From Liolophura sinensis (lineage: Eukaryota > Mollusca > Polyplacophora > Chitonida > Chitonidae): DNA of 64,000 nt. The DNA lies in assembly GCF_032854445.1 (NCBI RefSeq), contig NC_088302.1, positions 37,330,191 to 37,394,190 on the forward strand. Direction: 5' to 3'. Position 1 is the stretch's first letter, and each line of letters begins with the position of its first letter. Positions 1-11,935 of this stretch are shown here, piece by piece. The translations under genes were made by a program, and so were the position numbers. The notes below the pieces were generated by a model, which did not search any database, had not been told where the DNA came from, and saw only the letters and a list, made by a program, of their open reading frames with translations.

Positions 1-393
1 TTTAACGTCAGGACAACTCGGCGTCTTAATCCAACACCATCTAGATATACATGTACATACAAATCTTCTATGTGGGCTCTGTGTAAAGTGCCTCTGTAGA
101 TATACCAGAAAATAAGGTCGGCAAACACGATTTGGTGCATAGAGTAACACAAATCCTTTTTTACGTTTGATCAAACGCTTTAATATGTGTACATAGACAC
201 TGGATTAGATAAAGAGAAATATATAATCGTACACTGAGCAGTGAAAACTTCAAACAAATGCTTCTTCGACCGTGCTGCAAACTTTTCCATGGTTTCTTGT
301 CCAGGTTCATTCTTCGGGTGGAATTTGGATTTCTGGTACATTCTTTTTCATTATTCGTGTGCAAAATAAAAAAGCCGTACGGCGCAATGGCCA

Positions 394-583
394 GAAGCCC
401 TCTCGCCATGCAATCGCTGTGAGCTGGGCTGACTTCCTCTCCGGTGAAGAAGGCCTTCCGGCAACCTGCGGATGATCGTGGGTTTCTTCCGGGCTGCCCC
501 CAGTTTCCTCCTACCATAATGCTACCCACCGTCGTCGTAAAAGAGAAATATTTTTGAGTACACCAACAAAACAAATAAATAAA
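394..583 (+). mobile_element. SINE family 1, 5'-truncated
   Basis: It runs from the post-A-box region (ccctctcgccatgcaatcgc) through cctgcggatgatcgtgggtt to the tail aaatatttttgagtac...aaataaataaa. It is diverged. Confidence 0.85.
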
Positions 584-1700
584 CCCAGTTAATATTCCTA
601 ACCTTCCATGTTAAAGACACAGGTCCAGCTGTTTTATTTCCTTCGCTATTAAGAAGGAATTAATTATTAAGACATAATAATTTATCACTAATGTCAGACT
701 TTAAAACTATCCTGATTTCAAAATATTTGTTCAATGTTTTTTTAATTGAACTGGTCACAAAAACCAAACTAGGACCACATCTCCATAACCTTTGATGTTA
801 TTAAAAATATCTTACCCGTTTCTTTTTCTGACCAGGGGAATTACTGTGCAAAGAAATGTTTTCAAGGAAAATCCAATAGGGAACTCCCTGCCTTTAACAA
901 AACAGTCCAAAGCTATGTACTCGATTATTCATCCGTGTTGTACATCACATTTTTTCGGTGTATATATTGACCTGTCATATCTGTGTATCCTAGGAGCATA
1001 TGGTACGGCCTGTGCCTCTTCACTGCTATAACTGTAGGTTTTTATAGCCATTTTACGAATTTGTTGTTTGGTTGTAAAGTTTACATAGATAAAAACTGAC
1101 TATACGATTTAATAACGTATGTGTAAATTACCAAGATGTTTAACGTTAGACTTACCTGACGACGAATTCCCCAGCACCATCCCCCCCCCCCCAATCACTA
1201 TCCCCTTCAAGTTAACAAACCATTAGTTAAGTATTCCTCGCCGTTATTTACCAAACTTGGTCGTGCCTTAATGCTGAGGTGCTCTGGTCAAGCTGGCGCC
1301 GATGAACCCATACCCTCATGGTAATCTAGGGCTGATGAATAAACCATGTTGCCCTAGGTATCTTGGAAGTGGAACAGACACTTTGACTGTAGCTAGTTTG
1401 AGGGTGACCAGGACATAAACTGGTAGGCCGCTGAGCTGTACGATTTTAGCGCAGCCACACATGAAGGCCACGGTAAAAGTCATGAACTGCTTAGTTATGC
1501 CATTTTTACACGTTTACATCGATGCATGTAAATGTAATGACACCCGCAAAATCAGGTGTAGCTGTCAGAGTGTCAGAACTCAACATTTCAGAAGTTACTC
1601 CAATCGGATAAATCATAGCGCAGTACTTATGATTTTTTGAAAAGGTTACGAACTCACCTCGAAGAAGTAGGTGGTGTTACAATTTATAAATTGATTTTAC
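584..1700. other. No gene or repeat recognised
   Basis: The stretch is AT-rich with short stop-bounded frames. A poly-C run lies at about 1181-1192. Nothing else can be supported. Confidence 0.6.
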
Positions 1701-1780
1701 TTATTTATTTGATTGTTGTTTTAGGTCGTACTTAAGAATATTTCGCTTACCCGACGGCGGTCAGCATTATGGTGGAAGGG
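1701..1780 (-). mobile_element. SINE family 1, 3' fragment
   Basis: The forward strand shows tatttgattgttgttttagg, then aagaatatttcgctta and acggcggtcagcattatggt, the reverse complement of the family tail. Confidence 0.8.
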
Positions 1781-4700
1781 TAATTTTTAAGTAGTTTTGC
1801 CTGTTAAAGCAAAGGGGTAGTGTAACAGCAGAGAATGGCGAGTGTTTAGACAGCTTGGATCCGATTTAATGGGAACAAACTGGATCGTTATAATCATGTA
1901 GATATACACCTATGTATCAGTCTGTTAAAAACATTTTACGCCAATAATGGGTACTGTCTCCGTAGAAGACATTAGAAATGAAACACGTCAGATACAGGCA
2001 CCAAAAAATCTGACTGTGTACATCATACCGCCTTATGAAACGTTCTGATATGTAATGCGATGTAAGGACTTGAAACATGGACGGCAATAATGTTGATAGC
2101 GCCAGATTCCGCCTCAGTCTATGACCGTATCTAAAACCGTATGATTCAGTGATTGTAACTACCCGAGATTCTGACCTGAGTGAATAGAAACATGGTCAGT
2201 GGTCTTTGCATAGGTTTTTATCAACCCTTGATTTGTTTAATATGTTACAGCGTGTGCCAACATTATTGATATAATTTTGTTCGTAGTAAGTGATAGACCA
2301 ACTATACATATGACGTACACTAACTTCAGCCAGGCCGCATGCGCATCTAATATCTGAATCAGTGTTCAGATATCTGAATGTGAAACGCAGAATATTTGAC
2401 TCCGAGGACTTCGGGTCTCGGTTGGCGTGGCTCCTAGTAGTAAAACATGCTATATTGGGTTTAGACATTTATATTAAACTTGATTAACAACAGCAACAAC
2501 AAAACCCCCCAATCTATCAAAATAATGAAAAAAAAAACAAAAACAAAAAACACAAATACACAAAACAAAACAAAAAAAAACACGGCCCCCACACACACAA
2601 ATACACACTACTATGACAAAATTGTTTGTACCAGTTATTGGTCGATGATAAAACATCGACGATTTACAAAAGTTCAAACGTTTAATTCAGATCAGCGCGA
2701 GCTTTTCCCGTTTCTAGAAAAATCGTGGTTTCAGTAGAAGTGTAAGTGTTCGAAGGCCCCCGTAAACCACTTATAAGACGATCCCAAATCCATTATTAGG
2801 TAACTGTTCCAGGAAGGTTTACGAACCAATAAATATTTCAGCGAATCTGAACAGCGCGGTATCGTCTTATATTAACATTAAGAGCAGTGCTAAGACAGAA
2901 ATCTTTGCTGGCCCAAGAATCCGAAAAACATAGTAAGAAAATGTAATCCAGGACATGAAAGTTAACACTAGGAAATAACCAGTTGTTCGCCTGTCTCTGA
3001 TGTTCAGTGAATTGCGTGCGGTGTGTTTGTGTCCTAGAGCGTTAGCTTGCAGCAAATAATCATTATCTGTTTTAACAAAATAGCCAGAGTGACCTGAAAA
3101 AAAAAACATCCATGCTTTTTATATTCGATATTGTCTGATATAACTGTGTTCTTTTCAGTTTCAAAGGACAGGCTCGCTTTACTCAATGCTGGCATTTCAT
3201 TCCGTTTTGAACTAACTGGTGTGAAATTGTTCTTGGTTACACGGTAACATTTATGGATAAAACTATTTTGGAAGAATCTTCTTTTTCGTGACGAATATTT
3301 AGTTTAGGTTTTTACACTTGGACACACATTTCGTGCATCGACCAAGTACAATTGTCGAAATATAACCCAATCAAATAAAGAGGAAAGGTTGCTGTTTATA
3401 AATGGCATGAAATTAGCAAATTCTTGTTGAAACCATGGCTCTTTGTCGTCGATAATACAAAACACAGAGTTGTTGGCTCTCCAGCTAATTAGCGAGAAGC
3501 CTATTTATGAATCTATGGCGTAACCTTTAAGGTGGCCAATGAACTAGTGCAGGCAGTTTTTAAAGAACAACAAAGCATTTATTTATAACATATAGAGAGA
3601 AAGCCTGATGTTGGTTATTTTCGTATAACTGGTTCATAAATTCTATAGAGCATATATACGCGTGCGACTTGGGAATTTTTTTATTCTCATGAGGATAATA
3701 TATATATATGAATAATGCAACATCACTATCGTTTAAGTGTCCTAATATCAGTTATCTAAAGTTGATATCATGGAGGACATTTTGGGATTCCGTGGCAAAG
3801 CATGTTCCTTGTAGAGCAGCAAGATGTCTGGAAGGCACATAAGAGGCAATCCTAAATCACATGACCAGCAGAGTTAACTGGAAAGGATTACCCAGATGTA
3901 GAAGTTGTTTATCCCTTGGGCGGGAAAATCATTTGCTGACGATTTCTTAAAAAGAGCTTAGGTAATATATTTATCTATTACCATGAAAACCTTAGTTAAT
4001 TTAGTTCGATTTATCACTGTGCAGGAGATTTATTCATTCCAATCAAACCATTTACCTAATCTTGACAAAAAAACGGCCACAATAATTGGACTTCACTTCC
4101 CATGCCGGTCCATCGATGAGTGACAAATGTGGATTTCACAACAACTTATAGAATTTATTGCGTTCAGTGTGTCGCGAAGTGACGGGAATTGTACTTTCGC
4201 TGGCCAACTGTTTTATTTTGAGCAAATTAATTGTCAAACACCGAATGAGCAAAAGGATACAGTTTAATTTCACATCATTATACAAACCCTAATCATGTTC
4301 AAGATAAGACGAGGCATTGCTCGGTAATTTCATGGAACGTCAGTAATAGTTGGCAGTGTTCATCCCGGATAATGAAATGAGCACTCGCATTTGAGCCACC
4401 AATCCAAACTAGTTTATCTCCTTCCAGGCCAATTGTACCCAAGCTGTGCTGTATTTAATCAAAAATGAATTACAAAACGAGAATTCTCCAAAGCTCAGTA
4501 AAGCAAAATGCTCCCAGATTTTCACAGTCGACTAGTCGGTTCACAAAAGTCTAGATCCACGTTTTTAATTTAACTTTAATCTTGAATGGTGAAAGAATAA
4601 CCCGGCACTTCATTTAACGCTTGTTTGATGAGCTATGATGGTAGTTCCTGACTGGGGTGTTCAAGTCTATGCCTCACTTTAAGACTTAGTGCGCAACATT

Positions 4701-4946
4701 GATTGTATTACAGGTGGATTGGAACACACAACATATTCAACAAGGGCAATTGTACTTACGGCAAATGTCGTAATTAATTAGTGTCAAGCTGAATATACTG
4801 GAAGGTGCGTTTCTGTCTAACTGTAAAAGGACGAATCTCTGTTTTTCTTCTCCGTTGACTTTCTGCAGAACAGTTCATCCTTTTGACTTCACACTTGCCG
4901 AATAGATTTGCCGGGGACCCAGTGAAGTGTAGTATTGAAGATTCGA

Positions 4947-5216
4947 TTTTTTTTTTTTTTTTTTTGATTGGTGTTTTACGCCGTACTCAAGAATATTTCA
5001 CTTATACGACGGCGGCCAGCATTATGGTGGGTGGAAACCGGGCACAGCCCAGGGGAAACCCACGACCATCCGCAGGTTGCCGGCAGACCTTCCCACTTAT
5101 GGCCGGAGAGGAAGCCAGCATGAACTGGACTTGAACTCACAGCGACCGCATTGGTGAGAGGCTCCTGTGTCATTACGCTGCGCTAGCGCGCTAACCGACT
5201 GAGCCACGGAGGCCCC
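4947..5216 (-). mobile_element. Full-length tRNA-derived SINE (family 1) with 12-bp target-site duplication
   Basis: Reading on the minus strand: tRNA-like head with a perfect A box TGGCTCAGTCGG (forward 5195-5206), B box GTTCAAGTCC (about 5128-5138), a body, the 3' signature ttgagtacggcgtaaaacac, and an A-tail (forward poly-T at 4947-4964). The 12-bp duplication ttgaagattcga flanks it at 4935-4946 and 5217-5228. It is non-autonomous, presumably mobilised by a LINE. Confidence 0.95.
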
Positions 5217-5596
5217 TTGAAGATTCGAAGAAGGCGTTCAGAGAACACGGGTAGCTCGCCTTACTGTGCAGTTAGTAAACCTGCATAATGTTGCTAATAA
5301 CAAAATAGTGCTAATAACTTGCCATTAAATCAACAGGAAAGAACAAAATTATTATACTGTCACAACTACGACTGTCTACCATATGCGTAAGGATTGCAGA
5401 GCAGTGACTGCATATGTTATGGGGTTGTAAGTCATTGTGGTGGTAACAGAAATTAGTACAAAATTTTACCTCAGAGGTCTTTGATATGTAAATCGCGAAC
5501 TTCATTTGGCAATCCATGTAATATGGGAGGCAAATGTAACCCTGTGAATGGCTGAGCAAAATGTTGAGCTATGTTGAGCTGAGCAAAATGTTGAGC

Positions 5597-5636
5597 TAAA
5601 GACCAAGCAGGTGTTTTAACACCTGCTTGGTCTTTA
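5597..5636. repeat. Perfect 19-bp inverted repeat with 2-bp centre
   Basis: The arms are taaagaccaagcaggtgtt and its exact reverse complement, separated by TT. It is preceded by a 21-bp direct repeat, gctgagcaaaatgttgagct plus a (5551 and 5578). Confidence 0.95.
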
Positions 5637-8600
5637 ATATGAAAAATCGCTGCCGATGGTTGGCTATTTATGCACTATGGGTGGCCACTGCAACCCTATG
5701 ATTGGTCAAAAGCCGACATCATCTGATCTTCCTCTCACAATACCTCTCCTTACTTCGTAAGGAGAACTAAGAATTGCATATTGTTTACTCAGATTAGGCT
5801 GACAAACTTGCACCGCGGAATGACATGTACTGTAAGTTTATCCAATTCTGAATTACAGTTTAACATTGAAATGCGAAAAGAATCCCTCTACATTGCAGAT
5901 ATTACTTGTTTGAACAAGCGTCATGGTAATTCTGGGTCGAGATATTTTCATGTCGATGCTTCACTGTTATCACACTAACATTTACTATATATTGCTAACA
6001 ACAGACTGATGCCTACGAATCTTCTGTATATAACTACTTCCACCGCACTTAGCCTCCAGCCGCAATACTCAATGCGATCTATACGATTGTACGATTGATA
6101 CACCTACAGAGATACAGTTCTTCGTAGAGTAAAATAAAAACTACAATTGCTTTGGAAACGAAATCATAATGGATGGATGAAAAAAAATCAGACAAAAATA
6201 ACGAGGAATAATCTACAATGAAATATTACACTTGCTGTTGAGTTTCCAATGTGAAAATAATTTCATTAATTATGACTGAACGCTTAATGAGATAATACCA
6301 TTGTTATACGTGTAATCACTTTAGGGGAGATCGTATTAGCAAGACATCTGCTCTTTAAATCTACATATATTGTATCCAAAATACTTACATGTCGTAATAT
6401 TTTATTTTGTTTAAATATTGGATAACGTTTAACATTGTATCTGAGACTTTTACTGATACGGCGCGGTAAAAGTTATAGATGGAAACCGGAGTGCCTGCAT
6501 CAAATCACCGTCATTACCCACCAAACCATCTGATTAAATCCAAAGCCGATATAGCGAGACCTCAACTTTACCCTATGGTCCTACTGGTCAGAGTCCTGTT
6601 GGATGCATTTAGAACAATGCTTAAGCGTCGTTGTACTATTTAGCTTGATTTTCACAACAAGGCATTTACATAAGACTAGCGGGGTTACTGGTGATTCAAC
6701 AATGGTTTTCTGTGAAACCCCCAAGTTATTTTGACCATATGTCATAAAGTAGTTGACAAGATTGGCAAGATTGATCAAGGCTTGAATAAAATCGGTGTTC
6801 CTCGATAAATACCTTACAAACCTCCTGACTTAAATTTCCTTTCTCTGGGTAAACAGTCGTGGGTGGACTCAAACATGCACAAATTTGAAACAAAGGGTAA
6901 CATTGTTCCGTCGAAGGTCATAAATTGCCAAATGGCCAGCTCTGGGCAAACTGGGCAAATATATCTGCACATATATTTAACCATAAATGAAGAAAGCTCT
7001 GTTTGTCTGACTTTTTATTTTCTCGACAATCGTTTATCCCTTTGACTTCACTCTTGCTGGTTGTATTGCTGGGAACAACAAAGATTCACTATCGAATATT
7101 CGAAATATTGCATATTGTTCATTCACATTGGGAAACGATGAAGTTACAAACATGTTGGAGTAATGCAGGCTCCTCTCACTTGTAGTTTGTACTTGTAGTT
7201 TTCTAATAGTCAATCTTGTTGGATTGCCAGACTCACGGACTAACTGACGTAAATGATCACTCGTAAATGCTGATGGCGAGGCATCAGAAGGATATTAGAA
7301 ACAAATGCCTCCTATGGATGTACATTCATGTTGCAATTTACTACAGCTAGGTTATCCATTATGCCACAATATTTATCATTCCGTTATGGTTAGTTAATTC
7401 CATCAGGCCATAAATAACAACGGCAAATCAGGAAGATGCACCATCACTCAACATTTGTTAAAGTATTTAAGCAATAGGCTTGCTTATGTGCTTTAAAATC
7501 GGTGGTCTTTGGAAGGGTAAGGCGAGGATTTAGCCCGTATCGCTTTATCCCTAATGTCGGATTTCCACATAAACTCTATTGGCTTTAGTGAACAGGGCCG
7601 TGTGTCACTGGGAACGTTTTATCTGGTTGAAGCTATTAGATCGGAAGAATAAAACACCAATGTTTCTGGAAACACTGAATTAGTATACTCGGAAGACTGT
7701 TACAAATCATGTAGTCTAGCTTAGCAGCCCTCAGATACAGGTATTTAGTTATACGAACGTTAGATCTAAGCACGAGATTAAGCAGCCACTTGGTCATAAC
7801 AACCGATTTATTGTTGTCTTCCAATTGAACAGAAACGGGGAAATCGGTCGAAACGTTCCCCACGTTTTATGTGGGGCATAAAGCGAAGCAAAGCGATTTC
7901 TCTCACAGACTTTGTTGAAGAAAGTCAGCATTACACCTTCACGGGCGTTAAACGTCATAAAAATCTCACTTCACTTTTGTGGCTTGTACAATGCCTGGTA
8001 TGAAGGAGGTATAAGCGAAAGGAAAATCCATAGCCGAGGTCTGCGACTGTAAATGTGGAGGATATAAAGCGGTGTAGTTATTCACCCTCACGTATTGACG
8101 AGGCTTTCGCACAATTTAACCGTGTTGATCCCAGATCTCCTGACTGCCTATACAACAGTCAGCGGTAATACATGACACAACGGGTTTAACCTTTATCCTG
8201 GTGTCATTGCTAGCATATCGTTTATAATATTTGGTCTACTGGCGGTAAAACGGCTTGTTCTTTTCGGAACAGACTTGATCACACAGACCAGAGCCGCGCT
8301 CATTGATTTGTGATCGTCGCTTTAGTGCATTGTTCGTGTCACGATTGAAGTATCGCATTTGGACACTATTAGACACGTCTGAGTGGCAATGATAAAGACT
8401 GAAAGTGTAACCGGTCCTACACGGTCTCCTGAGTGAACGCGTTTAACGTCCTGGCACGCAGAAAACGTTTCGCTGTTTTGGGACAATGAACAATCGTCCC
8501 GCCTGCTGTTGATCGTTGGTAAAATGAGGGTCTCGTGTTTATCATACAGCGGTTAAGCTGTATCGACTCAGCCGTTTTGACAGCTTCAGGAACAGAATTC

Positions 8601-11600
8601 AAACATTTTTTGAAAAATACCAACCTGCGATCTTTAACATCTGTGTAAACGGTATCTTTTTGTACTGAATGATGATATGATGCGTTATCTGTTGAAGCCA
8701 GGAGATATAGTTCCCAAACACTATACAGCGCAATAGCGGAGAATGGTGTGTTTTGAAACAGCTTGACACCGACTTATTTAGGCGGGAAGTGTTCCCATTG
8801 CGCTAAATTAGATAGGCGTGTCTTTATTTAGATCCTGTATTTTGTGTGACGGTTGTGTGACGATCAACGCCACAAGTTATTACTGCAAAAGCCGGTGTGT
8901 CAAGGTTATTCTATCAAATGCCTTCACTCCAAGTTTCTTAAGTTTTACAATGAAACCTATTCTCTGTTAAAAGTAAATATGGACAGAGTGTTCAGAATCT
9001 CTGGCGCTCTGCTTCATGATTATGTCTAATTCCGCTTAATCCAGGGCTAGGGACTATATTCATCGTGTTGAATTAGATCGCCACGTTGGATATATGAGCA
9101 GTTGCAATCAGAGCGCAACTTTGATATACATATTGTTAACGACAACTTACAGTTTAGTATGCTATAGGATTTGAAAACTAATTTCACTCAGTCGCACAGA
9201 ACATACCTTTTGTCCTTCTTACATAATTGAAAACCGTGACTGCTTCTCTTTGCATTATTCCGTCCTTTTTACGCACTTTATATACTTTCTAAGTTCTTAG
9301 GTGGTTTATTTTTTAATTGGCCTTGTGATTATTGACCTGGAACGTCCTTATTGCTTTACGGCTGGTACACAAATGTCTGCTATGACGCATAGATCCGAAC
9401 TAGAGGTAATTGCATCACGTACAGTTCCGAAGCTTTTCTATGAAAGTGTGATTGAGTCTTTTAACTGAATGAATAAATGATTATGGCTTAGCGCCCTGTA
9501 TCTTTTGAAAGGGTTCCTGGTCCCATTCGTGAGTTCACAGGAATGAACTAGATGGCCACTGTGCTAAGCAGTTTTTATAATTATGTAATGTAGGACGGCT
9601 GACACCTGGATCAGTGTTATACGTTGGGTATTTGAGCCGTTAGGGTTTTGAATACCAGCCCATCCCAGCTGTGCATTTGACGTTGTTATTTTTTGTGGTT
9701 GAGATGTAAATATATTATGATAAGCCTTCTTTGACCAGACAAGTTGTCAAGTCTGTGGTCATTATACTTCACTAGTAATGTAGCAGATCTCGGAAATCGG
9801 GCTATAACACGACAGTATCTTGAAAGTAAACCGTACTAAATTAAGTTTAGACATAACAAAAAACATTACCAACAGCAGCAACAACAAAACTGTACAAAAC
9901 AGTAAAACTATAAAAATAAAGAGGCAAAACAAAACAACACTAGCTCCGTCCTGCACACACACGCCCACACACACAAATACGCGATATTATGTCGTGATAT
10001 TCAAACTGCTTGTACCAGTTATTAGTCAATGAAGAAAAGTCTAATTCATGTCAATCTGTGCCTTTTCCGTTTGTATAAACATCTTGCTTGTCAATGTAAA
10101 TGTTTCAAAGGCCCCGTAAACCACTTATCAGATGATCCCATATCCACTTTTAGGTAACTATTCCAGGAAGGTTTGCGAACAAACAAATATTTTAGTGAAT
10201 CTAAAGCGCACTGTTTCTTCTTGGGTGAATTGTGAGTGAGCCAGAAATCCTTGCTGACCAAAGAATCCCAAAAGGATAGCAAGGAAATGTAATCCAGCTC
10301 ATCAAAGCTAACGATAGGAAATGATCAGTTGTTCGCCTGTCTCTGATGTTCATTGAATTGTGCGGTGTTTTGTGTCCTAGAGCGTAAGCTTGCAGCAAAT
10401 AATCTTTATCTGTTTTATCGAAATAGCCAGACAGATCTGAAAAAGCATCCATGCTTTTTACATTCGATATTGTCTGAGATGACTATGTTCTTTTCGGCGG
10501 CTTATATAAAGGATGCCCCGCTCTACTCGATGCTGGCATCTTATTCCTTTCTGCATTATAACCAGTCCCTGTGAACTGGTTCTCGTTTACCCTGTAACAG
10601 TTATGACAACAGCATTTTTTAAAGAATATTTAGGTGAGGTTTTTGGATCTAGACTCACATTTCGAGCATTGTGCTTGCCCAGATAGGCCAAGAACAATTG
10701 CGGAACTATAACCCAATCAAATAAAGAGGAAAGGTTGCCTGTATGTAAACAGAGTGAAATTAGGACATTCTGGTTGAAACCACGGCTCTTCGTCATACAT
10801 CTGGCAAACATCCTTACGTAAAGCTACAGAATGGGTGGATCTCCACCAAGCGATCTCGCTAATTAGCGAGAAGCCTAGTTTTGGAATAAATAGCGAAACC
10901 TTGAAGTTGACCAATGAACTAGCATAGATATTTTTTAAAGAAAGACAACAGATTTATTATAAATTATAGTGAAAAAAAACCGGTGTAGATCATTTTCGCA
11001 CAATCGATTTAGAAATTCTATAACCCATATATGCACGTGCGAAACGGGAATTGACGTTTTTATTCTCACAGGATGATTATACATGCATGAATAATGCAAA
11101 ATCAGTATCGCACAAGTGTCATAGAACACAGTTTCTATGTTTGATATTGCAAGACCCATGTGGATTTAGTACCAGTTATCTAGAGCTGGTATGCCTAAGC
11201 ATGTTCCTTGTAGAGATGCGAGATTTGTTAACACCCATAGAAAGCCTAAATCACGTGACAAGAATGAAGAACCCGCTAATTCCCTAGGGTGCGAAGAATG
11301 TCTTGACAAATGTGGATTTCACAACAACTTGTTGAATTTATTGCGTTCAATGTGTCGCGAAGTGACGGGAATTGTACTTTCGCTGGCCAACTGTTTTATT
11401 TTGAGCAAATTAATTATCAAACACCGAATGATCAAAAGGATACAGTTTGATTTCACATCATTAAACAACCCTAATCCTGTTCAAGATAAGACGAGGCATT
11501 GCTCGGTAATTTCATGGAACGTCAGTAATAGTTGGCAGTGTTCATCCCGGATAATGAAATGAGCACTCGCATTTCAGCTACCAATCCAAAGTATATAGTT

Positions 11601-11900
11601 TATCTTCTTCCAGGCCAATTATACCCAAACTGTGCTCTATAGAATAAAGAATAAACGAAATGAAACTTCTCCAAATCCTGCGGTAAACTTCGCCTAGACT
11701 TTTGCGTCACACTAGTTCGCTCACAAAGTTCTAGATCCACATTTTTCATTAAATTTTAATGTTTAAAAGTGGAAAGGATCACATGACATGAAATACATCC
11801 CTTTTTTGAACAGGCATGATAGTAATCTTGGGTGGGGTATTCAAGTCGATGCTTCACGTTTCAACATTGCATGTAAACCAAGTGAATTCGAACAGGCAAA

Positions 11901-11935
11901 TTGTTAAGTACGACGTTAAACCCTAAGCACTCACT
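11901..11935 (+). mobile_element. 35-bp SINE family 2 tail insertion in copy B
   Basis: The inserted piece is gttaagtacgacgttaaacc plus ctaagcactcact, flanked by a 12-bp repeat with one mismatch (cgaacaggcaaa at 11889-11900, cgaacacgcaaa at 11936-11947). Copy C at about 19045 shows the uninterrupted site. Confidence 0.8.

Larger units (their letters stand above)
1800..8715. repeat. Copy A of a triplicated segment of about 7 kb
   Basis: Landmarks shared with copies B and C occur in the same order: the A-rich stretch near 2480-2610, cctagagcgttagcttgcag near 3032, gtgtcgcgaagtgacggg near 4169, tattgtacttccggcaa-like sequence near 4750, the block near 7330-7600, and the tgtcattgctagcatatcg block near 8200. 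No coding frame is kept in the copies. Copy A is about 2 kb longer in the middle because of a SINE, a palindrome and an internal duplication. Confidence 0.85.

Noticed and set aside
161-574. 137-residue minus-strand frame
   Set aside because: It is largely the antisense of a SINE copy.
2480-2610. 85-residue Lys/Asn/Thr-rich frame
   Set aside because: It is a translated A-rich, CA-rich simple repeat, also present in copy B without a kept frame.
5190-5216. tRNA gene
   Set aside because: The A and B boxes belong to a SINE head with target-site duplication and do not form a complete cloverleaf.
5597-5636. microRNA hairpin
   Set aside because: The 2-base loop and 19-bp stem cannot form a normal precursor.
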